Part shown: positions 1 through 7,194 of the stretch, one piece after another
How positions within the stretch are numbered: the first letter of the stretch is position 1
Layout: every line of letters begins with the position of its first letter
Assembly (NCBI RefSeq): GCF_003719335.1
Contig: NZ_RIAS01000018.1
Span: 1 to 64,000 of the forward strand
Reading direction: 5' to 3'
Source: Paenibacillus amylolyticus
GTDB taxonomy: Bacteria; Bacillota; Bacilli; Paenibacillales; Paenibacillaceae
Length of the DNA: 64,000 nt
The notes under the pieces: model-generated
Seen by the model: only the letters and a program-made list of their open reading frames with translations
Databases searched by the model: none
Told to the model about the DNA's origin: nothing
Translations under genes and position numbers: made by a program

Positions 1-1
1 C

Positions 2-532
2 ATCCGAGATATATGGAGAAACGGGCGCTTATATGCTTTCGAGTGTGCAACCGCTACCGTTATCGTACTCTATGGAGGCGTACTTGGAAGCATACGTGAG
101 GATGCCTTTAATTCGTTATTCCGTAACCTGCTGCTTTTTGATTGGCATTACGACAGTGATCTGCGTTTGACAGAAAAGAATGGCAAGGAATTGGCTCTGC
201 CTGGAGATGTGCTTTATTTCAAAAATCCAGATGTGTCACCCGAAACCCCTGAATGGCAAGGCGAAAACACCATTATGCTGAGGGAAAACTTGTACTACGG
301 ACACGGTATTGGCATTGCAAGCGGTCAGGAAATTATCCGAACCTTGAATCATTTTCGTTTTCCCGGCAGCATGACCTCGGCCTATTTAATGGATATGGTC
401 ATATATCCAGACTTTCTTTATTTATCCCGCTATGCCAAAAATGCTGCCGGCAGCAACCCGGACGTAACCACACCCGTGTTACCTGGACAAATGTATGTTC
501 GAGTGGGCGGCAGCCGCTATTTGCGTACTTGA
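2..532 (+). CDS. tgl: Protein-glutamine gamma-glutamyltransferase (spore coat transglutaminase), 3' part
   Basis: The 5' end lies outside the window; the open frame runs from base 2 to the TGA at 530-532. Tgl cross-links spore coat proteins by forming glutamyl-lysine isopeptide bonds. The visible part carries the active-site cysteine context (AFECATATVIVLYGG, near the window start) and the conserved downstream blocks GDVLYFKNPD, ETPEWQGEN and YGHGIGIA typical of Bacillus/Paenibacillus Tgl. The C-terminus has a short extension beyond the Bacillus form (ending GGSRYLRT). It stands alone upstream of a hairpin and converges on the IF-3-like gene. Product call is from family recognition; the missing start prevents any statement on regulation. 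Confidence 0.88.
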   Translation: MRDIWRNGRLYAFECATATVIVLYGGVLGSIREDAFNSLFRNLLLFDWHYDSDLRLTEKNGKELALPGDVLYFKNPDVSPETPEWQGENTIMLRENLYYGHGIGIASGQEIIRTLNHFRFPGSMTSAYLMDMVIYPDFLYLSRYAKNAAGSNPDVTTPVLPGQMYVRVGGSRYLRT

Positions 533-584
533 ATGTCTCATGATGCAATCAGCCACGGGTCACTAGAAATAGAATAACCTATAC

Positions 585-645
585 ATTGCAAGAAGCCCAA
601 TCAAAAGCAGCGATGGCGCTGACTTGAAATTGGGCTTCTTGCAAT
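585..645. terminator. Long inverted repeat downstream of tgl
   Basis: The arms at 585-601 (ATTGCAAGAAGCCCAAT) and 629-645 are a perfect 17-bp inverted repeat. The 27-nt loop can itself fold (AGCG-atgg-CGCT). It sits between the convergent tgl and IF-3-like genes. No strong T-run follows on either strand, so it is a probable transcription-end structure and not a textbook intrinsic terminator. Confidence 0.55.
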
Positions 646-730
646 ATGTTATATATGGAATCAACGCCTGAGTCACCAACCGTTTTGAGCAAGGCCAACG
701 TAGCTTAGTGTGACTTTAACAAAAAAATTA

Positions 731-1231
731 TCAGTTCGGTGGATCAAGCTGAACCACAACTTGCTTGCCGCTAACCTGAACTCCTGTCGTTTTAGTGCCG
801 TGCTCTTTCAACGCTTTGCACAGTTCTTCTGCCCAAGCTTTGCCTGCCTCTCCCTCTTTGGCTCCATGCACTTGAATGACCAATTTCACGGAGTCACCTT
901 TTTTCAGAATACGCTCTGCTTGTGACTGCTTCACATCCCGGTCATGATCCTCCATTTGCAGATGCAGCCGAATTTCCTTTACTTTGCGTTTATCCGGAGA
1001 TTTGTCTGCCTTTTTCTTCGCCTGCTGTGCTTCTTCACGGGCAGCGCCCGCACCAATCAGTTTGCACGGAGGCGGGCTGGTCATAAGCGACAAACACACC
1101 AAGTCTACCTTATGCTGTTTGGCCAGTGCCAGTGCTTCCCGCGTTAACATGATGCCCAGGTCTTCTCCATTCAGACCGGTAAGTTGCACTTCGTTCGCTT
1201 TGATCTTTTCATTTTTAATGATCTGAGCCAT
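731..1231 (-). CDS. Divergent translation initiation factor IF-3 paralogue
   Basis: A protein of about 166 aa. The N-terminal half (KNEKIKANEVQLTGLNGEDLG, REALALA, DLVCLS, PPPCKLI) and C-terminal half (KEIRLHLQMEDHD, AERILKKGDSVKLVIQVHG) match the two domains of bacterial IF-3. The start is the ATG at 1231 behind AAGGAGGAAG, not the longer upstream frame. Unlike canonical infC it is not followed by rpmI and rplT. Conserved family positions differ: the usual YGKF after the PPxC motif is replaced by a GAGAAREEA stretch, and the RAITHKE block of domain 2 is replaced by GAKEGEAGK. A separate canonical infC probably exists elsewhere; this copy may act in stress or sporulation (inference). Confidence 0.8.
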   Translation of the reverse strand: MAQIIKNEKIKANEVQLTGLNGEDLGIMLTREALALAKQHKVDLVCLSLMTSPPPCKLIGAGAAREEAQQAKKKADKSPDKRKVKEIRLHLQMEDHDRDVKQSQAERILKKGDSVKLVIQVHGAKEGEAGKAWAEELCKALKEHGTKTTGVQVSGKQVVVQLDPPN

Positions 1232-1253
1232 GCATCTTCCTCCTTGACATGAA

Positions 1254-1289
1254 AAGCCTGTCCTGATCACTGAAGATCAGAGCAGGCTT
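1254..1289 (-). terminator. Leader hairpin/attenuator before the IF-3 paralogue, or ppaC terminator
   Basis: On the minus strand AAGCCTG...TGATC pairs with GATCA...CAGGCTT, followed by TTTTC, ending about 10 nt before the IF-3-like ribosome binding site. It lies between ppaC and the IF-3-like gene, so it could terminate ppaC transcription or attenuate read-through into the IF-3 paralogue, in the way infC leaders are controlled in Bacillota. The T-run is short. Confidence 0.55.
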
Positions 1290-1406
1290 AAATAATAAAC
1301 TACATTTTGTAAAACTTTATAAACGTTAAAAACGTTACCTACGTTGCGTTAAGATTAACGATCTGGCATTGCAATGAGTTCTCGCAATGTCATATCGTGC
1401 CCCGTA

Positions 1407-2339
1407 TTACAACGAGTTAAATGCTTCAGTCAGAACAGGTACGATCTGCGATTTGCGGGATACAACGCCTTTAAGCAATGCTTTGTTGTCTGTCAGCGTT
1501 ACGTTGTACGCTTTTTCAACCGCTTGAGTGGATGCACCATAAGCCAGCCCAACCGAGTCATTGTTCAAGATATCCGTCACGACAAACAAGAACAGGTCAA
1601 GTCCTTTGCTAGAGATAATCGCTTCAATCGCCGCTTCAAGCTCAGGCTGTTTTACCAGTACATCATTAACGTCAACTGCATTTACTTGGGCGATTTCAAC
1701 TTTCGCTGTACCCATAGCAAACTCTTTTGCATCCAGAGAGATCAGCTCAGCGATTGTTTTCTGACTCAAGTCTGCACCAGCTTTCAACATGTCCAGACCA
1801 TAGCTATCGGCATCCACACCAGCAATAGCAGCCAGTTCACGTGCTGCAGCTACGTCTTGCTCTGTGCAAGTTGGAGATTTGAACAACAAGGAATCCGAGA
1901 TAATCGCGGACAGCATCAGACCTGCGATCGGCGCGCTGATTTCAATGCCGTTCTCTTTGTACATTTTGTTCAAAATCGTTGCGGTACAGCCTACAGGCTC
2001 CGCACGGAAATACAAAGGCTGGCTTGTCTCAAAATTAGCAATACGGTGATGGTCAATTACTTCAACAACGGTTACGTCTTCAATATCGCTTACACTTTGC
2101 TGACGCTCGTTGTGATCCACCAGAATGACTTTGTTTACTTCATTCGCCGCCGTTTTGATCAGACGCGGTGCTTCAACTTTGAATTGATCCAGTGCAAACT
2201 GTGTTTCGCCATTCACTTCACCCAGGCGTACCGCTTCCACTTCCTGTCCCAATTTGCTTTTCAGGTCTGCATAAGCGATGGCTGAACAGATCGTGTCTGT
2301 ATCCGGGTTTTTGTGGCCGAAAATTAGTACTTTTTCCAT
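1407..2339 (-). CDS. ppaC: Manganese-dependent inorganic pyrophosphatase (DHH family)
   Basis: Family II pyrophosphatase that hydrolyses PPi to phosphate in the cytosol, pulling biosynthetic reactions forward. About 310 aa, the family's usual length. The N-terminal DHH domain shows the metal-binding motif GHKNPDTDTICSAIAYA and the DHH motif in VEVIDHHRIANF, with VDHNER before it; the C-terminal DHHA2 domain carries the SRKSQIVP substrate-binding motif. Two in-frame ATGs are 6 nt apart; the second (2339) is preferred because GGAGGG lies 8 nt before it but only 2 nt before the first. Single gene, flanked by the hairpin at 1254-1289. Confidence 0.95.
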   Translation of the reverse strand: MEKVLIFGHKNPDTDTICSAIAYADLKSKLGQEVEAVRLGEVNGETQFALDQFKVEAPRLIKTAANEVNKVILVDHNERQQSVSDIEDVTVVEVIDHHRIANFETSQPLYFRAEPVGCTATILNKMYKENGIEISAPIAGLMLSAIISDSLLFKSPTCTEQDVAAARELAAIAGVDADSYGLDMLKAGADLSQKTIAELISLDAKEFAMGTAKVEIAQVNAVDVNDVLVKQPELEAAIEAIISSKGLDLFLFVVTDILNNDSVGLAYGASTQAVEKAYNVTLTDNKALLKGVVSRKSQIVPVLTEAFNSL

Positions 2340-2543
2340 ATTCATAGCCCTCCGTCAATTCGAGTTTAAGTTAAACTTATCCTTGTTTGAATCATACCTT
2401 ACTGATTATAGCGCTTATACGTCTTAATTCCAATCCCTTTACAGCGAATTAATCAGAGCTTATGCCAAAGGCCTGTTTCGCTAGTGGCAAACGCAGGGAA
2501 GCAAGAACGACGCGCTCGTTCTCAGCCGGCATCCATGCCTGTT

Positions 2544-2867
2544 CTAATTTGCAGGTGTATTCGCTACATTTGTAATCAGATGTCCGTCCAGCTTGTCACC
2601 TTTACACAGAGCTTGCACGAGCTCCCGGCCTGATTCCGGGGTCATTTTACCGTACCAGTCTCCTTGCGGATACACAATCGTTACACATCCATCATCACAA
2701 CGGCCATTACATTTGGTACGTGTTGTATGAATGAATCCTCCAGCCTGTTGTTTCGCAATTTCGTCCCGCACCGCCTGAGTGACTTCTTCTCCATCATTAC
2801 GCATACATGTTCCGCCATTACAGAGTAAAATATGGTGCTGCAGTTGATCCAGATTATAGATAGCCAA
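2544..2867 (-). CDS. Thioredoxin-like [2Fe-2S] ferredoxin domain protein
   Basis: A 107-aa protein with cysteine spacing typical of thioredoxin-fold 2Fe-2S proteins: CNGGTC at residues 16-21, then CNGRCDDGC downstream. It should bind one 2Fe-2S cluster and act as an electron carrier; the partner is unknown. The start is TTG at 2867 (TTG GCT ATC): the frame is closed by TGA eight codons upstream and has no ATG or GTG, while GAGAGGA lies 11 nt before the TTG. A competing ATG immediately downstream of that site is in another frame. A weak hairpin at 2505-2521 may end the transcript. Confidence 0.75.
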   Translation of the reverse strand: MAIYNLDQLQHHILLCNGGTCMRNDGEEVTQAVRDEIAKQQAGGFIHTTRTKCNGRCDDGCVTIVYPQGDWYGKMTPESGRELVQALCKGDKLDGHLITNVANTPAN

Positions 2868-2984
2868 ACTCGCTTCATTCCTCTCACATCAATAGGATAT
2901 GTATCTTTTTATGATTGCATAGTATAACGTTACAACTCTATAAATTAGCACATCTATCCAGGTTTGTGCAACGATAACGGTAAA

Positions 2985-3731
2985 CTAAAGCTCAGGGCCG
3001 AACGTCTTCAATCCTTTTTTCACAAAGAATGTCTCCAAACTACCTGCTTCGTTAATCTCCAGCAAATTCAACTGAGCGCCATAAGCACATCCACCGTCTA
3101 TACCGATCTTGTCTCCCCGCGGGTCCATCCAGATTCCGGGCTCATCCTGCAAATATTGCACAGGGGTATGTCCAAACACGACAATGTCCTGAAGTGCTGT
3201 AGGTCTGCTGTAAAAAGGTTCGCGAATCCAGATAAAATCCCGTTCGGACTGGTTCCTCCAGTCGGGAACATCCGGGTTAATCCCAGCGTGTACGAAAATA
3301 TATCCTGGCACTTCATACGACAGTGGCAGCTCGTCCAGGAAACGCAGATGATGCATGTAATGAGAGCGCATCCATTGTTTGTCCTGAGCATACGCACGCC
3401 AGTCCATCTGATCACCATCATACGCAATGTCCAGATAACTCGCCAGCGTCTGTAATCCGCCATTGCGAATCCAATGTAAATCGTACTCCTCTACGTCATG
3501 AGTCAAAGCCTTCACCATCATGGCATCATGATTTCCCTTGAGAACAACGATTTGGTGCTCTTGTCTTAGATTTATAATCTGCTCAATGACCTGTTTACTT
3601 TTAGGGCCTCGGTCTACGTAATCCCCCAGCAAAATCAACTCATCCTGCGACGGGTCGTAATGAACCTGTTTTAACAGTGCATTAAACTCATCGTAACAAC
3701 CGTGAATGTCACTGATGACACATCTGCGCAA
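2985..3731 (-). CDS. Calcineurin-like metallophosphoesterase (bacterial Ser/Thr phosphatase, PrpE/ApaH type)
   Basis: 248 aa with the phosphoesterase signature in order: SDIHG near the N-terminus, LGDYVDRGP, then LKGNHD, and later HAG and GHTP histidine motifs. These are the di-metal ligands of PPP-family phosphatases and diadenosine tetraphosphatases. The start is TTG at 3731: AGAGGAGA lies 5 nt upstream and the protein begins directly with the RRCVISDIHG core; the longer frame adds an unrelated leader. Cannot be assigned confidently to protein phosphatase or Ap4A hydrolase from sequence alone. Confidence 0.85.
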   Translation of the reverse strand: MRRCVISDIHGCYDEFNALLKQVHYDPSQDELILLGDYVDRGPKSKQVIEQIINLRQEHQIVVLKGNHDAMMVKALTHDVEEYDLHWIRNGGLQTLASYLDIAYDGDQMDWRAYAQDKQWMRSHYMHHLRFLDELPLSYEVPGYIFVHAGINPDVPDWRNQSERDFIWIREPFYSRPTALQDIVVFGHTPVQYLQDEPGIWMDPRGDKIGIDGGCAYGAQLNLLEINEAGSLETFFVKKGLKTFGPEL

Positions 3732-3868
3732 GTGAATCTCCTCTCTTTCAGGGTGAGTCCAAAATACAGACCGGAACCCTGTCTGCTGCAACACAACTGC
3801 AGCCAAGTTTAGCAAGGTTCCAGTCCTATCCAGACTTATATTCCCGATCCTGTAGGTATAATCCTGCT

Positions 3869-4876
3869 TTAGTTCTGATTCAGACCGAAAGCTTCTGCAA
3901 TCAGACGGAAGGAACGCAGACGTGCCTCGAACGAATGGATGGCAGACGCAATAATCACTTCATCGGCTTCATGACGTTCAACCATCGCAATAATTTTGTC
4001 CTTCACCTGATCTGGCGTGCCGATGATGGAGAAGGAGCGGCGCTGACGAATCTGTTCCAGCTCCATCGCTGTATATGGGTAGTTATTCACCGTTTCCAGA
4101 GAAGGGAAGGACTTCTGTTCCAGTCCGCGTCCAAGTCGCAGGAAAAATAACTCATTGCTGCGAGCCAGCTCAGCGGCTTCTTCTTCCGTATCCGCACAGA
4201 AAGCGGAGACCGCAATCATGGAGTGAGGTTTGTCGTTTAGGATAGAAGGTTTAAAGTGGCGACGATAATGTTTCATCGCTTCCTCACCGCCTGGTGTTCC
4301 GAAAAACTGTGCAAATGCATACGCAGTCCCTTGCGCCGCGGCGATCCTTGCTCCTTCCGAGCTGGACCCCAAGAGCCAAACTTCGGGTACCGTTGGAACG
4401 GAAGGCCCCGCTACAAGTGAAGCAAAACGATGATCTTCAGGCAACTGCTCGTGGAAGTAACCACCAAGATCGGCAATTTGCTGCGGGAAAAACTGTACAT
4501 TGGATGATTTGCCCTCGTTCAATGCTCTGCTGGCAATAGGCATTCCTCCTGGCGCACGCCCAATGCCGAGGTCGATACGTCCAGGGTGTAAAGCTTCAAG
4601 CAAACGGAAGTTTTCCGCCACTTTATACGCGCTGTAATGCGGCAGCATAACGCCTCCTGATCCTACTCGAATGCGCTCCGTATGGGCAGCCACATGGCCA
4701 ATCATGATCTCCGGGCTTGAAAAGGACAGTGCTCCTCCGCCATGATGCTCAGACATCCAAAACCGGGAATATCCCAATTGCTCGGCATGTTTCGCTAATG
4801 TTACAGCCTCCTGCAAGGCATCATGCACATGGCGACCCTCACTAATGTGTCCATGCTCCAATACACTCAGTTTCAT
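3869..4876 (-). CDS. LLM-class flavin-dependent oxidoreductase (luciferase-like monooxygenase)
   Basis: 335 aa, a complete luciferase-like TIM barrel. Recognisable blocks are LSVLEHG at the start, the FWMSEHHGG motif, GSGGVMLPHYSAYKVAE, LGIGRAPGG and a C-terminal IIGTPDQVKDKI. The layout matches the MsnO8/YwcH group, which uses reduced FMN and oxygen; the substrate is not predictable. ATG at 4876 behind GAGAGGAATG. Monocistronic by position: the next upstream gene is separated by about 270 bp and its own terminator. Confidence 0.85.
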   Translation of the reverse strand: MKLSVLEHGHISEGRHVHDALQEAVTLAKHAEQLGYSRFWMSEHHGGGALSFSSPEIMIGHVAAHTERIRVGSGGVMLPHYSAYKVAENFRLLEALHPGRIDLGIGRAPGGMPIASRALNEGKSSNVQFFPQQIADLGGYFHEQLPEDHRFASLVAGPSVPTVPEVWLLGSSSEGARIAAAQGTAYAFAQFFGTPGGEEAMKHYRRHFKPSILNDKPHSMIAVSAFCADTEEEAAELARSNELFFLRLGRGLEQKSFPSLETVNNYPYTAMELEQIRQRRSFSIIGTPDQVKDKIIAMVERHEADEVIIASAIHSFEARLRSFRLIAEAFGLNQN

Positions 4877-5023
4877 ATATATTCATTCCTCTCGTCTGTG
4901 AAGTGATGAAATAAAGGTGCTTTTTCCCTTTAGCTTACTCGTCCATTGTAACATTAAAAATTACAGTTTCAAACTTTACATTACCTTCAACTCTTTTTTC
5001 CTCCCCTGACGTTTTAGAGAAGA

Positions 5024-5060
5024 AAATAAAAAACGCAGCCAGTTTTTATGCTGGCTGCGT
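5024..5060 (-). terminator. Intrinsic terminator of the LTA synthase gene
   Basis: On the minus strand ACGCAGCCAG pairs with CTGGCTGCGT around an 8-nt loop, followed by TTTTTTATTTTC. It lies about 90 bp beyond the stop of the sulfatase-fold gene. Confidence 0.85.
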
Positions 5061-5148
5061 TACAGGACGTTATCTCGACCTACCTTAATAATCTACCTTT
5101 ACTTGTCTAGCTTACTTACATGACACTCCATTACTCAACCCACTAGAA

Positions 5149-7092
5149 TTAAGGTGCTCGTTTGGGCAACAGCTTCACGTATTCATCAGACAACTTCATC
5201 AAGCTGAGCACATGTTCGTAATCGGAACGGTACGGTTCCAGATTCGTTACCGGTTCATACGTTTTGAGCGAATATGCCGTTCCATCGTCAAAGCCCGCAC
5301 CAGGAATGAACATGATGTCATTATTCACAAATGAACCTGTCGGCAGGTAATAACGAATACCGAATGCATTGTGATCCATATTGAGCAAGTCATGCCCAAA
5401 CGCTGTGAACTTCTCCTGCGCAAGTGATACGCCCATCAGATTCATGACCGTAGGCAGAATATCCAGTTGACCACCCGGTTGTTCAATCACTTGCCCTTTC
5501 GTTTGTTTCGGCGTATGAATCATCAGCGGAATGTTGAATCGGCTTACTTTTCCATCGTACGGGATATTCAGGTTTTCCTGAATCTGCTGTGTAATTTCCG
5601 GTTCCTCTGGTAATCCAAAGTGATCTCCATAGAGCACAAGCGTTGTATTATCCCACAAACCGTTGGCCTTCAATTCGTTAATCAATTGACCCACCGCGTA
5701 GTCGGTATAATTGATTGCTTGCAAGTAATCATGCAACAGTTTGTTTGTAATCGTCGCCGGAATTTCAATTCGTGCACGATCAACTGGCACAGTAAACGGC
5801 GAATGGCTTGACGCTGTGATGAACTGAGCATAGAACGGCTGTTTTGCAGCCTGATGCGCAGTCATTTTTTCCACACCCACCCGATACAATTCTTCGTCCG
5901 ATGGCCCAAAATCGTTAAATTTGTCATTCGTAAAGCTCGGTTTATCGAAGTATCTTGTAAAACCCAGGGCAGGATACATCTTGTTGCGGTTCCAAAAGGT
6001 CACGTCATTGACGTGGAATGTCTCGGACTCATACCCTTCTTTCGCCAGCAGTTTGGGCAGGCTTGGAAGTTCACGGTCACTATACCCGGCTGACATCGGT
6101 ACGACTCCTGTAGGATAAATGGACGTATTCGACATAAACTCCGCATCCGACGTATTTCCTTGGCCGATCTGTTGGAAGAAATGAGAGAAATAATAGCTTT
6201 CTTTCGCAAGATTATTTAGGACTGGCGTTAATTCTTGCCCGTTTAGCGAAGCGTTAATCGGAAAATTTTGAAAGGATTCCAATTGAAGCACAATCAAGTT
6301 ACTGCCTTTTGCTTGACCAAAATATTTGGCCTTCACCGCTGCACCGTTATCCGTTTTGTTCTGGTATGGATATTGGCTCACCAAAGCATTAATTTTGGCA
6401 ATCGTTTCGTTAATATTGCCATTGGCAATCGCCTCATTTTCCTTGCTCGTCAGAATTGCTGAGGACACCTGGTAGTTCAGGAAACCGAGATTTTCAGCCC
6501 GTACCAGTTCGTTATCAATCGTTTCCCCCTTGACGATAAAGCTGCCCGACAAAACGATACAGAACGCCGCTGTAAGTGCAACGCCCAGTTTGCCCCAGTA
6601 GCGTCTGCGACTTTTTCCAAATGTCAGGTTGCTCTCCTGATAACTGCTGCGATACGCTCCCTTGCTGCGTCTGCGTCTGATCAACCAGACCGGTATAGCC
6701 AGAATAATATCGGCAAAAAACATAAAGTGTAACGGCCGAACCAGCGGCCCGATACTTCCTCTGACCTGGGCAACCTGCCCCAGTTCACTCAATGCGGTGT
6801 ACGTGGGAACTGAACTGAAGTGTGCATTATATAGCGTAGCTGCAAACAAAATCAGGGAAAACAGAACGTTAAACGCCCCATATACCGTTCGTTTCCAGCT
6901 CAGCGGCACAATGAGATCCAGCAAGCATACAATGGTGAGCGCAGCGAGTGCATCGGTTAACATTCCCACGCCCGATAACCCATTAAAAAAGAAAAAACGC
7001 AGAAGCGATAATTTCAGCAACATTAAAATAAACAAGACGGCAAATAAGACCCGTGATGTTGACTGCCTGCTTTGATTTGTCGATGTAAACAT
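5149..7092 (-). CDS. LTA synthase family protein (membrane phosphoglycerol transferase)
   Basis: About 647 aa with five N-terminal hydrophobic segments within roughly the first 190 residues, then an extracellular sulfatase-fold domain. This is the LtaS/YfnI/YqgS layout for polymerising glycerol phosphate from phosphatidylglycerol into lipoteichoic acid. The metal-binding glutamate (VLQLES) and nucleophilic threonine (GQGNTSDAEF, near residue 314) are visible, with further ligands in LYGDHFG and FHVNDVTFW. A TTG 12 nt upstream is possible, but AAGGG touches it; the ATG at 7092 has better spacing (12 nt). Flanked by the terminator at 5024-5060. Which LtaS paralogue it is cannot be told. Confidence 0.9.
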   Translation of the reverse strand: MFTSTNQSRQSTSRVLFAVLFILMLLKLSLLRFFFFNGLSGVGMLTDALAALTIVCLLDLIVPLSWKRTVYGAFNVLFSLILFAATLYNAHFSSVPTYTALSELGQVAQVRGSIGPLVRPLHFMFFADIILAIPVWLIRRRRSKGAYRSSYQESNLTFGKSRRRYWGKLGVALTAAFCIVLSGSFIVKGETIDNELVRAENLGFLNYQVSSAILTSKENEAIANGNINETIAKINALVSQYPYQNKTDNGAAVKAKYFGQAKGSNLIVLQLESFQNFPINASLNGQELTPVLNNLAKESYYFSHFFQQIGQGNTSDAEFMSNTSIYPTGVVPMSAGYSDRELPSLPKLLAKEGYESETFHVNDVTFWNRNKMYPALGFTRYFDKPSFTNDKFNDFGPSDEELYRVGVEKMTAHQAAKQPFYAQFITASSHSPFTVPVDRARIEIPATITNKLLHDYLQAINYTDYAVGQLINELKANGLWDNTTLVLYGDHFGLPEEPEITQQIQENLNIPYDGKVSRFNIPLMIHTPKQTKGQVIEQPGGQLDILPTVMNLMGVSLAQEKFTAFGHDLLNMDHNAFGIRYYLPTGSFVNNDIMFIPGAGFDDGTAYSLKTYEPVTNLEPYRSDYEHVLSLMKLSDEYVKLLPKRAP

Positions 7093-7194
7093 GGTCGTTT
7101 TCAACCCTTATCTGAAATTTTACGTTCATTTTACAAAACGCATATTTCAGTATAACAGTTTTCGTGTTTCTGTTCCATTGAGGTTATAGCGGAC

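Noticed and set aside
1374..2285. Long plus-strand frame opposite ppaC (303 aa)
   Set aside because: Antisense shadow of a confidently identified enzyme; Cys/Phe-rich translation with no family resemblance.
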